Shown here: piece by piece, positions 55,293 through 63,152 of the stretch
Position numbering within the stretch: the first letter of the stretch is position 1
Layout: each line of letters starts with the position of its first letter
Virus record (IMG/VR): IMGVR_UViG_3300027901_000002
Location: 1 to 64,000 of that record
Source: a virus
Strand: one strand, 5' to 3'
DNA length: 64,000 nt
The notes under the pieces: model-generated
What the model was told of the DNA's origin: nothing
Database searches by the model: none
Seen by the model: only the letters and a program-made list of their open reading frames with translations
Program-made: the position numbers and the translations under genes

Positions 55293-55640
55293 CTATCTCT
55301 TTTGTTTATTTATATCACCTTTTAAATCATTTTGTATAGATTGTACTACATCAAACATGTGAGGATTAAACTCTCCAAAATCTTTTACAAATTCTACTAT
55401 TTTATTGTGGTGCCTACGAGCTTTAATTTTGGAATGATATCTTTTCATATATATTTCTTTGCCGTTTTTAAAGATCATTGTTTCATATTTTCCTCCAATG
55501 TGTTTAAAAGATTTTTCCATTATTTTGTACATAGTTGGTGTTACAATATGAAAAGGATCGAAAAAATGTAAACAAACGGTCGAAATGTAATAATCACCAA
55601 ATTTTCTCCTCAATTGCCATTTAATTTTTGGTCTATACAT
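55293..55640 (-). CDS. Hypothetical basic protein, 115 aa
   Basis: MYRPKIKWQLRRKFGDYYIS then KYETMIFKNGKEIYMKRYHS. ATG 55640 is in a TAATG overlap with the membrane-protein stop, so the longer upstream frame is dropped. Basic, perhaps nucleic-acid binding. Confidence 0.6.
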   Translation of the reverse strand: MYRPKIKWQLRRKFGDYYISTVCLHFFDPFHIVTPTMYKIMEKSFKHIGGKYETMIFKNGKEIYMKRYHSKIKARRHHNKIVEFVKDFGEFNPHMFDVVQSIQNDLKGDINKQKR

Positions 55641-55831
55641 TAGAAACACATTAAGAAAATAAGTCTCATTGGCATCGTAATTAAACAATAACCAATCCAA
55701 CATAACCCTACAAAACCACAAAAATCGTTGTCTTTTTGTACGCCTATTATTATCAAAATAAATCCAGCAAAACCAATTAAACTAGGAACTAATAAAAACC
55801 ACGCTAATATTTCGAATGTAATTTCGATCAT
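55640..55831 (-). CDS. Membrane protein, 63 aa
   Basis: Two hydrophobic helices (EILAWFLLVPSLIGFAGFIL and FCGFVGLCWIGYCLITMPMR). ATG 55831 overlaps the upstream stop as ATGA. Function unknown. Confidence 0.6.
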   Translation of the reverse strand: MIEITFEILAWFLLVPSLIGFAGFILIIIGVQKDNDFCGFVGLCWIGYCLITMPMRLIFLMCF

Positions 55832-55953
55832 CTTAATAAATGTAATTTCATTTGTCTTTCGAGACACAACCCTACAAAATATTCTGGAACGATATATAAA
55901 CCCCAAACGACGAGCATTAAATTATGTCTTGTGTTTTGATTTAAACTAATCAT
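55828..55953 (-). CDS. Hypothetical peptide, 41 aa
   Basis: MISLNQNTRHNLMLVVWGLY, then PEYFVGLCLERQMKLHL. One partly hydrophobic helix; ATGA overlaps on both sides support translation. Confidence 0.55.
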   Translation of the reverse strand: MISLNQNTRHNLMLVVWGLYIVPEYFVGLCLERQMKLHLLR

Positions 55954-56108
55954 TTTCGATGTCCTCTTCGTATAAAACATTCAGAATGATTAAATCTACC
56001 GAGATATTCTACGATGTTGTCTTTTTCTTGGAATCTTTCTCTACATATGTAGCAAAAATTCCAAATCATAAATGTTGTTACCATATCCCACAAACCTTTA
56101 AGAAACAT
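55950..56108 (-). CDS. Hypothetical protein, 52 aa
   Basis: MFLKGLWDMVTTFMIWNFCY followed by ICRERFQEKDNI and HSECFIRRGHRK: a hydrophobic N-terminus followed by C-x2-C...H-x2-C, a finger-like set. ATGA coupling downstream. Confidence 0.6.
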   Translation of the reverse strand: MFLKGLWDMVTTFMIWNFCYICRERFQEKDNIVEYLGRFNHSECFIRRGHRK

Positions 56109-56325
56109 TTTTATCCTTTTTTATAATCCATTTGTAAATTCCTTGAACATCGATACAAATTCCAGGCGCGTAAATAATAAATACCAACGACCAGACTTGT
56201 AGTGTGATAAAAAATATTAAGAAAAAAGTGTCTGTACAAAGCCAAATAATCCAACACCATTTAATCTTTCTTGAGGCTAAAAAAAAGCCAAATTGAGACC
56301 AAATAGCAAAAATCCAATCAATCAT
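56098..56325 (-). CDS. Membrane protein, 75 aa
   Basis: MIDWIFAIWSQFGFFLASRK, then WIIWLCTDTFFLIFFITLQV and WSLVFIIYAPGICIDV; two or three helices. Start at ATG 56325 inside the preceding gene's end. Unknown function. Confidence 0.6.
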   Translation of the reverse strand: MIDWIFAIWSQFGFFLASRKIKWCWIIWLCTDTFFLIFFITLQVWSLVFIIYAPGICIDVQGIYKWIIKKDKNVS

Positions 56326-56575
56326 CTTCTTCCCATTTTTTAGCGCATTCGTCGCATCCAACGCCCCACACTCGTTCTTCTCCGTCTAACTCGTAAAAGA
56401 GCAGATTTATTTCTTCTGTAAGAATTAGAGCGTTGCAAGCGTCGCAAACGATTTGATCGTCTGGAACATTACTTATATTTTCCGAGACAACGAATCCTTT
56501 TTCGTTTAAATGAGTAAAAGTAATTTTTCTATTTTTAAACATGGGATGGTGTCTCGATACTTTCTTGGTCGGCAT
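56318..56575 (-). CDS. Zinc-binding protein, 85 aa
   Basis: PDDQIVCDACNALILTEEIN and GVGCDECAKKWEEDD make a C-x2-C...C-x2-C ribbon at the end of an otherwise basic N-terminus (PTKKVSRHHPMFKNRKI). Start ATG 56575. Confidence 0.6.
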   Translation of the reverse strand: MPTKKVSRHHPMFKNRKITFTHLNEKGFVVSENISNVPDDQIVCDACNALILTEEINLLFYELDGEERVWGVGCDECAKKWEEDD

Positions 56576-56852
56576 CTTCAATCGCGTCCAATATTTCAAA
56601 TTTTTCTAAATCTTTAAATACAGCGTCAATAACAACTTTTCTTATGTATTGACTTTTAGAGCTATACAATTCTGTAAAATATGTATTTATAATATCTACT
56701 ATTCGTGGAGGCAAAAACAACGAACAATTTATCATTTTTTTACACTTTGGACAAGTCCATTTCTTTTTATAGGGAATCCAACCGTTTATTTTTGCTTCCA
56801 CTTTTGAAAAGTATTTTTCTTCGACGCCGCATCTTTTACATTTTATTATCAT
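56535..56852 (-). CDS. Zinc ribbon plus ribbon-helix-helix protein, 105 aa
   Basis: IIKCKRCGVEEKYFSKVEAK and KWTCPKCKKMINCSLF is a zinc ribbon. LFLPPRIVDIINTYFTELYS then SKSQYIRKVVIDAVFKDL is a ribbon-helix-helix DNA-binding unit. The fusion suggests a DNA-binding regulator. Confidence 0.65.
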   Translation of the reverse strand: MIIKCKRCGVEEKYFSKVEAKINGWIPYKKKWTCPKCKKMINCSLFLPPRIVDIINTYFTELYSSKSQYIRKVVIDAVFKDLEKFEILDAIEDADQESIETPSHV

Positions 56853-56967
56853 TTTTGTTCTTCTTTTTAAATACTTTTAAACAATTTTCACAAATGTAAG
56901 CTTTATGATGTGATATTTTTGTGATATTTTTTGACCCACAATAAGGACATTTTTTTAAACCAAACAA
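56836..56967 (-). CDS. Zinc-ribbon miniprotein, 43 aa
   Basis: TTG start 56967 behind GGAAGG. LFGLKKCPYCGSKNITKISH then YICENCLKVFKKKNKND, a small ribbon with a basic tail. Overlaps the VWA gene's stop and the next gene's start. Confidence 0.55.
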   Translation of the reverse strand: MFGLKKCPYCGSKNITKISHHKAYICENCLKVFKKKNKNDNKM

Positions 56968-58658
56968 TTTATTAACAACCTTCCAAATTTTAAAAGTGTT
57001 CCTATTAACTCTCGCGGACGATAAGTATATACCGTCGTAAAATTTCCTCGTCCATACATCTCTAATAAATGACGACCGTGTGCATCAATACTAAAAGCAT
57101 ATATTCCTTTAACCATTTTTTTTGCTTTGTATATTTCAAAAACCGCCTCTTCCATTCCGTATCCGTTGTGACCAGCAGGTTGTCCATCTGAAAAAACTAT
57201 TATATAACCGCCTTTATTTTTGTTTGCCTCGTATAAAACAGAAGTACCGTCTAGGTTTTCATAAATGTTTTTTCTACTACCAAATTTATCAAACAATTCT
57301 GGTTTAGTATCTTCGTCAAAATCTTTCACTACAACATTATTAGCACGAGAGTTTCCACTAAAAAGTACAACTCTTATATTAGCAATGTCTTGAAGAGCTT
57401 CATTAAAAACAACCACTGCTTTTTTAGCAGTATGTGCTTTTTCATCTGGTTTAGTATGACTTCCAAACATACTTCCAGAAATATCTACTAAGAGAGTTAT
57501 TTTTCGTTGTATTAATTTATCTTTTTTAGAAAAGACTTTTTTGTAATCAGAAATAATTGCTCTTACAAACATGTTGTTTAGTCGCCCCCTTTTTCTAAAC
57601 TTTTGCGGGTCAGCTAATTTTTGTTTAAAATAGTGTCGCAAATTGTTTATTACACTAAAAAATTCATTAACTATTTCTTTATATGTTGGATAACTTTCAT
57701 AATTCTCCATTGGCGCAAATTTTATTTGTTCTTCTGTACATCTTCTAGTTTTTAAAAAAGAACCAGGATTATAAACCAATTTATTAAAATGATTTTTCAA
57801 TTTATCGTGGATATCTTGAACATCGCCGTTTTTAAATTGTGGGTAATACATACATAATTTTTTAATGATTTTTTGTTTTTCTTCTTCGTCTAATTCTGAT
57901 AATAATTTTATCAATTTTTGTATTAAATCGTCTATATCATCTTTAGTATAAAAATTTGGGTTGTGTTTTCTATCAAAATTAAATTGGGGAAATGTTCCTA
58001 GCGAGCCAGGTTTAGAACGATCACCATCACATGATTGTTGTGATGGAGGTGGAGACTCTTTTTTTGGCAAATCTTCTTTTTCTTTTTGTATTAATTTACC
58101 AATCATATCAGCAGCAAAAACAGTTGCCATCGTAGTTCTATTTTGCTGTATTATTTCTTTTGCTTTATCTATTACTTCGAGTGCGTTTTCGCTAATTTTA
58201 CCTTGAAAATTTTCTACCAAATCTTCGTAATACGCAGCTAAATCCATAAAAAATCCGTCTTTTCCTGGTCGATATAATTCCAAAGTTTCTAACAATTTTT
58301 TTCTAAAAGGTCTATAAAATCCAGGAAACATATACTTGTTTATTGTATTTATCCGCAAATCTTCGATAATATTTACTAAACTTCTTGCGTCTTGATGCGA
58401 AAGATTGTATTTGGCTTCTAAAAATTGCGGTAAATAATAATTTATTTGCTCAGTGAAGCTTCCATGTCCAATATGACCACCCTCGTGAATTACATACCCT
58501 TCAGACAAAGGTAAATCTTCATTTGGGAGGAAAAGGGAGTGGTTGTCGCAACACGGACTTGTGACGTCTCCTATTACTATTTTAATTTTACGTAAGCCGC
58601 TTACCCGTATTGCTAATCGCTTTAAAGTTTCGAGTTCTACTTCTGTAAATCTTGTCAT
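56955..58658 (-). CDS. CobT-like VWA protein with HExxH-type N-terminal site
   Basis: A 567-residue protein. The N-terminal part has YVIHEGGHIGHGSFTEQINY (H-E-x-x-H) with NIIEDLRIN downstream, as in CobT/VWA-type peptidase-like proteins. The C-terminal VWA domain has the metal site DISGSMFGSH (D-x-S-x-S) and SDGQPAGHNGYG. The gene immediately downstream of the MoxR-type ATPase forms a CobS/CobT-like pair. In phages this pair is known but of uncertain function (metal insertion or complex remodelling). Confidence 0.8.
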   Translation of the reverse strand: MTRFTEVELETLKRLAIRVSGLRKIKIVIGDVTSPCCDNHSLFLPNEDLPLSEGYVIHEGGHIGHGSFTEQINYYLPQFLEAKYNLSHQDARSLVNIIEDLRINTINKYMFPGFYRPFRKKLLETLELYRPGKDGFFMDLAAYYEDLVENFQGKISENALEVIDKAKEIIQQNRTTMATVFAADMIGKLIQKEKEDLPKKESPPPSQQSCDGDRSKPGSLGTFPQFNFDRKHNPNFYTKDDIDDLIQKLIKLLSELDEEEKQKIIKKLCMYYPQFKNGDVQDIHDKLKNHFNKLVYNPGSFLKTRRCTEEQIKFAPMENYESYPTYKEIVNEFFSVINNLRHYFKQKLADPQKFRKRGRLNNMFVRAIISDYKKVFSKKDKLIQRKITLLVDISGSMFGSHTKPDEKAHTAKKAVVVFNEALQDIANIRVVLFSGNSRANNVVVKDFDEDTKPELFDKFGSRKNIYENLDGTSVLYEANKNKGGYIIVFSDGQPAGHNGYGMEEAVFEIYKAKKMVKGIYAFSIDAHGRHLLEMYGRGNFTTVYTYRPRELIGTLLKFGRLLINCLV

Positions 58659-58660
58659 CT

Positions 58661-59743
58661 TTATAATTGTTCTATAAGACGAGGTTTAAAATCAATACCT
58701 TTTAAAAATTCTTCGACAAATTTTTGTTCTTTTTCGTCTTCAGACAATTTATTAACAATAATCGCTTGTACGCTTTGCTTCAAAAATCTTTTTCCCATTC
58801 TGGCTACAATTGAAGCAAAATTGACACACATTCTCGTTGAAAACAATCTGTTCAACGATTTATCTATTAAGGCGGCTTTTCTTAAATGGTCAGCCGCTTC
58901 TACGACGACTGAGGCAAATCCTTCAGAACAAGGAACATTTCTCGTAATAATTTCTATTTCTTTTCTTTTTTCTGGATAGTCAAATTTCCAACCTATTGGA
59001 AACCTATCGTTAAAAGCTTCTTGTAATTCGTTAATTCCAAGTACATTAAAATTAACTGTCGCGATTACAATTAATTTTGCGTCTGAATTTAAACCGTGTC
59101 GTTCGCTAGATTTTGATATTAAGTTTAAATGTCCCTCGGATAAAATTCCATTAAGAGAAATCTGTTCTGGCGTTTGAATTGTATTTGCTTCGTTTATAAT
59201 TAAAAAACAAATTCCGTTTTTGTTTGCTTCTTTAACGGCTAAAACTAAAGGGCCGTAACTAAATCGAGTTTGTCCATTAATTATTTCCCAACAACCCTCT
59301 AAATCTCTTCTGTCTAATTGAGGACTTCCATCTATTATGAAGTATCTTGAATTAAAGTGTTTCGCTAACGAAATTGCGAGTAGAGTTTTACCAGTACCTG
59401 GAGGGCCGCTGAGTAATATACCAAGACTTTTTCCTTGTTCAGCAATTTTTATACATTCCATTAGATAGTCGAGTTCTCTCCCTTGTTGAACATATCGTTG
59501 TTCTTCACAATACCTTCTTCTATTTTGTTTTTTTGCAAAATGTGCTTGTTTTGCAAATTCTATGGCTTTGTCTCTCCTTAAAATAGTTTTTGTATGTTTT
59601 TTAGTCCAAAAGAAAGTTTCGCCACATTCTAAACATTCTATAACATAATCTCCGTCGTCTCTGTTTCTTATTTTAAGACAATTAGTGTGACAATCTTGAC
59701 ATTTCATGTTACGAAGCGATTGTCCTAATCTTTTATCTACCAT
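58661..59743 (-). CDS. CobS/MoxR-like AAA ATPase
   Basis: A 360-residue AAA protein. A short zinc ribbon comes first (CQDCHTNCLKI, then ECLECGETFFW). Walker A is LLSGPPGTGKTLLAISLA (about residue 112), Walker B FLIINEANTIQTPEQIS (about 177, with I-N-E-A instead of D-E), and VIATVNFNVLG is sensor 1. Ends in a helical lid. Paired with the VWA protein (3-nt gap), so they probably form a remodelling machine. Confidence 0.82.
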   Translation of the reverse strand: MVDKRLGQSLRNMKCQDCHTNCLKIRNRDDGDYVIECLECGETFFWTKKHTKTILRRDKAIEFAKQAHFAKKQNRRRYCEEQRYVQQGRELDYLMECIKIAEQGKSLGILLSGPPGTGKTLLAISLAKHFNSRYFIIDGSPQLDRRDLEGCWEIINGQTRFSYGPLVLAVKEANKNGICFLIINEANTIQTPEQISLNGILSEGHLNLISKSSERHGLNSDAKLIVIATVNFNVLGINELQEAFNDRFPIGWKFDYPEKRKEIEIITRNVPCSEGFASVVVEAADHLRKAALIDKSLNRLFSTRMCVNFASIVARMGKRFLKQSVQAIIVNKLSEDEKEQKFVEEFLKGIDFKPRLIEQL

Positions 59744-59965
59744 TTACATCAATTCTAATTGTAGTTTCGTTGCTATTATTTTAATTTCTTGTAAGTGTTT
59801 AACGAACAATTTTTTAAATCGTTCTTCGTGAATACCATTAATAATTGATTTTAACCATTCCATTGTGCCTAATAATCCTTTCCAATATTCTTGTATAATC
59901 AAGGCAGTTTTTTCTACTTTTTGAACAAAATAATTACATAAATGTTCTTCTTCGCTTTTTGACAT
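59744..59965 (-). CDS. Hypothetical helical protein, 73 aa
   Basis: MSKSEEEHLCNYFVQKVEKT then KKLFVKHLQEIKIIATKLQL. All-helical, no motif. Start ATG 59965 one base from the membrane protein stop. In the same transcript as the MoxR-like gene. Confidence 0.6.
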   Translation of the reverse strand: MSKSEEEHLCNYFVQKVEKTALIIQEYWKGLLGTMEWLKSIINGIHEERFKKLFVKHLQEIKIIATKLQLELM

Positions 59966-59966
59966 T

Positions 59967-60179
59967 TTAAACATCTATTATTGCTATTATTGCTATAAGT
60001 GCTAAAATTACCAAAAATATACCTAATTCTATTAGTGCGGCATAAATTCCAAACATTACGAATTCTCCAAACAATATGTCGCCGTATGGAGTCGTCCAAA
60101 AATTTATAGACAATAAAATTAAATAAATAATCCACCAAATCAAAACTACTAAACTTCCCACGTAATTTTTTTCAGTCAT
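59967..60179 (-). CDS. Membrane protein, 70 aa
   Basis: Two helices (VGSLVVLIWWIIYLILLSIN and FVMFGIYAALIELGIFLVIL) with a periplasmic-type loop. Overlaps the next gene. Function unknown. Confidence 0.6.
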   Translation of the reverse strand: MTEKNYVGSLVVLIWWIIYLILLSINFWTTPYGDILFGEFVMFGIYAALIELGIFLVILALIAIIAIIDV

Positions 60180-60483
60180 ATTTTTTTCGCACTTCTTCTA
60201 TATCTACTTCTGTAATTACAAAACCTTCTTTAATAAACTGTTCGATGTCTTTTTTAACAATACTTTCTTTATCCCACCAGCATTCACAACCCCAAACGAT
60301 CTTGCCGTTGTCAAGAAGAATTTTTGGATTTAATTGCCCTAACGCTCTCACAATTGGCGCTACACCTCTTGCGTTTTCGTCTGGGGTTTCGTATCCAATT
60401 AACTCTCCATACCCTAAAAATTCTACTTGTTTATTGTCGTCGTCTATTGATAAAAAAGCACCAACTCTTATATTTTCCGACAT
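60172..60483 (-). CDS. Hypothetical protein, 103 aa
   Basis: VGAFLSIDDDNKQVEFLGYG and GKIVWGCECWWDKESIVKKD. A conserved-looking G-E-L/G-Y-E-T turn and a W-G-C-E-C-W-W block; I recall similar small phage proteins but cannot name the family. Soluble. Confidence 0.6.
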   Translation of the reverse strand: MSENIRVGAFLSIDDDNKQVEFLGYGELIGYETPDENARGVAPIVRALGQLNPKILLDNGKIVWGCECWWDKESIVKKDIEQFIKEGFVITEVDIEEVRKKYD

Positions 60484-60484
60484 T

Positions 60485-61396
60485 TTAAATCTTATTTAAC
60501 AATAAATTGTTGTCTTCTAATAACTTTAAAAATTCTTTTGGACGCGTTCTATTTAAATGTTCTTTTCCATTTCCAAAATTTCGCGCCAAAAATCTTAAAT
60601 AATCCATTATAGTTCCTCGAGTAAGATAACGCCACTGTTCTTCGTCTCCAGAAAAATCCTTTATGTAAAGTTCGTGGTTAAATTTAACAGCAACAATATG
60701 ATAGTCTCTATACCAACTTCTTTGTTTAAAGAAGTAAATTGTTCCTCTGATTCTAAGCCACATTGTAAATGATGTATACCACGTATCGGCTATCTGGCGA
60801 AATCCCTCGTCGATTCGAGTGTGTATTTCTAACGCTTTTCTTCTTCTTTCCATTTCTTTATCGTACGCTTCTAATTGAGACATTTTATCTCTTAAGTAAG
60901 GGGAAGCAGATATTTCTTCTGGAGTAAAACCAAATTTTTTGTAAAATCTCCAACCGTCGTAAGTCGACGGGCTCGGAATGAAATAATCTATTAATTTTTT
61001 GTTTGCAATATATTTTTCGTCTATTTGTTTTATCAAAAATTCTTTGTATTTTGGATTTGCCAACGACAATTCTTTTAACAAAGGCCACGACAAACTACTA
61101 TGCAGCAAACGACAATCGCAATCGTGCTCTATCCACGCTTGTAAATTAGAACAATGTCCCCAAAATTCGTCTTCTGGAGGAATTTTAAATTGTGTGGCTT
61201 GATATTCTGTTTGATATGTACTCAAATCGTCTATCGACTCTATTTTATTTATTTTGTCGAAATTGCTTGGAGTGAGAACTACCAATAAATATTTACACAT
61301 GCTTATGTACTTATCGTTTATGTAAATATTTGTTTTTTTGCCTTCTAATTTAACTTCCATTTCTTCAGTAATTTTATAACATAATGATTCTGTCAT
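60485..61396 (-). CDS. Archaeal-type conserved protein (EFWGHCSNLQ family), 303 aa
   Basis: DEFWGHCSNLQAWIEHDCDC followed by RLLHSSLSWPLLKELSLANP and KYKEFLIKQIDEKYIA matches a family widespread in archaea (E-F-W-G-H-C-S-N-L-Q, then R-L-L-H-S-x-L-x-x-P-L-L), whose function I do not know. The C-terminal half (FTMWLRIRGTIYFFKQRSWY) differs and may be a virus-specific extension. It supports an archaeal host. Confidence 0.7.
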   Translation of the reverse strand: MTESLCYKITEEMEVKLEGKKTNIYINDKYISMCKYLLVVLTPSNFDKINKIESIDDLSTYQTEYQATQFKIPPEDEFWGHCSNLQAWIEHDCDCRLLHSSLSWPLLKELSLANPKYKEFLIKQIDEKYIANKKLIDYFIPSPSTYDGWRFYKKFGFTPEEISASPYLRDKMSQLEAYDKEMERRRKALEIHTRIDEGFRQIADTWYTSFTMWLRIRGTIYFFKQRSWYRDYHIVAVKFNHELYIKDFSGDEEQWRYLTRGTIMDYLRFLARNFGNGKEHLNRTRPKEFLKLLEDNNLLLNKI

Positions 61397-61400
61397 AATC

Positions 61401-61649
61401 TTAAGTTTTTGCGTCTTTTTTGGATTGATTCGACAACATTTTTTTTAATAAGCGTTCCGTTTCGTGGTCTTCTTGATGCCACATGTTAGAGCTTTGTGGA
61501 GGCGGAACAAAAAAAGTAAAATTAATAAGCAATTGACCTAATCTCATGTCTGGAAAATATTTCCACAATTTTCCAAGAGATTCTAAGATTCTGTCGATCC
61601 TCGCTGGATCTCTCGTAATTTCTTTTTCTTTTTTGTAAATTCTAAACAT
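61401..61649 (-). CDS. PDMRLGQ-MWHQEDH family protein, copy 2 (82 aa)
   Basis: KYFPDMRLGQLLINFTFFVP and NMWHQEDHETERLLKKMLS. Clear paralogue of the protein at 54753-54947 with the same core and end. Starts at ATG 61649. Carries extra N-terminal basic residues and a C-terminal tail. Confidence 0.75.
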   Translation of the reverse strand: MFRIYKKEKEITRDPARIDRILESLGKLWKYFPDMRLGQLLINFTFFVPPPQSSNMWHQEDHETERLLKKMLSNQSKKDAKT

Positions 61650-61737
61650 AATCGTGAAAGGTGAAACTTGGAAGTGGTACAAGGAGGAGGGGTTGATTAT
61701 CCAAAATAGTGATACGAACTAAAATTAAAACCACTTC

Positions 61738-61977
61738 CTAAGTTTCTTGTTTTATAAATTCTCGTAAGTGCCACAACTCGTGTTTTTCTAACCAATTAAT
61801 GTCCGTTCTACTCGAACTTAACATTGTTTGTAATATTTGAACCCTATTTCTACGATCGGTGTTGTAAGAAGAACATGTATTTTTAATACACTTGTTTGGC
61901 TTGCATTTATAAAGGATACAATGTTTAACGCATCCCATACAAATAGGCGAGGACTTGTTGGTTTTTACGCTTTTCAT
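61738..61977 (-). CDS. Cysteine-rich protein, 79 aa
   Basis: PICMGCVKHCILYKCKPNKC and IKNTCSSYNTDRRNRVQILQ: several C-x2-C/C-x3-C groups in the first half, then a helical second half. The 55-nt gap before 61738 holds GGAGGAGGGG on the plus strand but no gene. Confidence 0.6.
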   Translation of the reverse strand: MKSVKTNKSSPICMGCVKHCILYKCKPNKCIKNTCSSYNTDRRNRVQILQTMLSSSRTDINWLEKHELWHLREFIKQET

Positions 61978-61987
61978 TTTAATCGTT

Positions 61988-62329
61988 TTATTGAATGTAT
62001 TTTAATTCCCGCGCGCATTTTTCGCACAAAAATCGAGTAGAGCCTGGAATTGGTTCGGAGTCTTTTATCTCCTCAAAATCTCCGCGTTCGTCCATTTTCC
62101 AAACTTTTTCTACATCTTCGACGCAATAACGAGCGATAGCTGGACAATGATCGCAGTATTGTTTGTCTCTAATTGTTTCGAGAATGTCGAGTTGAGTTTC
62201 CAGCATAAGAAGAGTTGCTTGTTTTTCGTGAGCGTACGCTTCTTCCATACGCAAATTTAAAACCATATTTTTTAATACTTTGTTGCTCTTTAACAATTCT
62301 TCTAATTCGCTTTCCTTTATAACTTTCAT
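61988..62329 (-). CDS. Zinc-binding helical protein, 113 aa
   Basis: ESELEELLKSNKVLKNMVLN and a C-terminal half with KQYCDHCPAIARYCVEDVEK and TRFLCEKCARELKYIQ. A coiled-coil arm with a zinc module (C-x2-C...C...C-x2-C). Resembles regulatory or adaptor phage proteins. Function unknown. Confidence 0.6.
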   Translation of the reverse strand: MKVIKESELEELLKSNKVLKNMVLNLRMEEAYAHEKQATLLMLETQLDILETIRDKQYCDHCPAIARYCVEDVEKVWKMDERGDFEEIKDSEPIPGSTRFLCEKCARELKYIQ

Positions 62330-62351
62330 AATTTTAAGTAATGATGTTTTG

Positions 62352-62403
62352 TAATCGTAAAAATAAAGAAAAAAAAATCAAACAAAAAAAATGTTAGTTT
62401 GAT
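62352..62403 (-). terminator. Hairpin plus T-run terminator
   Basis: On the minus strand ATCAAAC (62397-62403) pairs with GTTTGAT (62377-62383), with a T-rich loop, and is followed by T-rich sequence down to 62352. It ends the transcript of the single gene 62414-62854. The best terminator in the window. Confidence 0.6.
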
Positions 62404-62413
62404 GTTAATTGTT

Positions 62414-62854
62414 TTACTTCGAATTGGATAAATCTAAATCTTGTAGAAATTCGTCTAGGACGCTCCACAAGCCAGAAGGACTGAAATCTCCAGGAGTCGA
62501 TACTTCTTTGTCTAATTGAGACCTTTGCCAAAAGTTGTTTTCTACTAAAAAGGTTTTGTAGTCTTCGTGATCCTTAGCCCAATCTTGTATAATTTTCCAT
62601 CTTTCTTTAAGAGGAATTTTTGAGATTGGTCGTTGATCGATCTTTTTGAGGTCTGGTACCTCAGTAAGGGCGTACGCCGTTTCAACTTTGTCGAGAGGTT
62701 TCATTGTTTTTTCTCCGCTAAAACATCTTTTCTGATGTTCTGGAGGAAGTTGGGAAACGATTTTGACGATTTGATTCTTCTTTAAAGTAATATACGAGGA
62801 ATCTTTAGTCCGTTCACTGATTTCAGTTTTAGACATTCCTTTTTTACCTGCCAT
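62414..62854 (-). CDS. Hypothetical protein, 146 aa, monocistronic
   Basis: MAGKKGMSKTEISERTKDSS, then IVKIVSQLPPEHQKRCF, then LDEFLQDLDLSNSK. Basic, Ser/Thr-rich N-terminus, helical rest. It has the strongest ribosome-binding site of the window and its own terminator, so probably a highly or early expressed product. It faces the only rightward gene, so a regulator is likely. No family recognised. Confidence 0.65.
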   Translation of the reverse strand: MAGKKGMSKTEISERTKDSSYITLKKNQIVKIVSQLPPEHQKRCFSGEKTMKPLDKVETAYALTEVPDLKKIDQRPISKIPLKERWKIIQDWAKDHEDYKTFLVENNFWQRSQLDKEVSTPGDFSPSGLWSVLDEFLQDLDLSNSK

Positions 62855-62861
62855 AGCTTTT

Positions 62862-62868
62862 ACCTCCT
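62862..62868 (-). promoter_or_regulatory. Consensus ribosome-binding site AGGAGGT
   Basis: AGGAGGT lies 7 nt before the ATG at 62854. It shows that the host uses Shine-Dalgarno-led translation. Confidence 0.85.
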
Positions 62869-63036
62869 AATTTTATATTTGGTTAATAATTTTGTTGGTA
62901 GATTTTACTGTGAAATAAATTCCACTCTATACTATGATATCTCGAATTTGAGATCTTAAAATCTGTGAGAGCTAGGATTATTTCGGTTAATCTAATTGAT
63001 TGAATAAAGAAAATATTCTCGGATATTCACGATGTA

Positions 63037-63118
63037 GGGAATACTGGATAAAGAAATTGATTGAAATGAGCCGCTGGTAAAGCGCAAAGTTTATAAATGA
63101 TGCTACATTGGGAATACT
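63037..63118. repeat. GGGAATACT direct repeats flanking the rightward promoter
   Basis: GGGAATACT at 63037-63045 and 63110-63118, 73 nt apart start to start, one on each side of the TATA box at 63090. This looks like a pair of operator half-sites for the divergent region 62870-63152, which contains no gene. The region also holds the dyad ATCTCGAATTTGAGAT at about 62939-62954. Confidence 0.5.
63090..63098 (+). promoter_or_regulatory. Archaeal TATA/BRE promoter for the rightward gene
   Basis: CGCAAAG followed by TTTATAAAT fits BRE plus TATA. Initiation about 25 nt downstream would precede the TTG start at 63153 with its GAGGAG. The cleanest archaeal promoter in the window. Confidence 0.7.
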
Positions 63119-63152
63119 TGACAGTTTTGAACTAAAAAAGAGGAGTAAAAAA

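Noticed and set aside
62870-63152. Attachment site or integrase region
   Set aside because: No integrase, recombinase or tRNA gene is in the window, so the repeats here are better read as operators.
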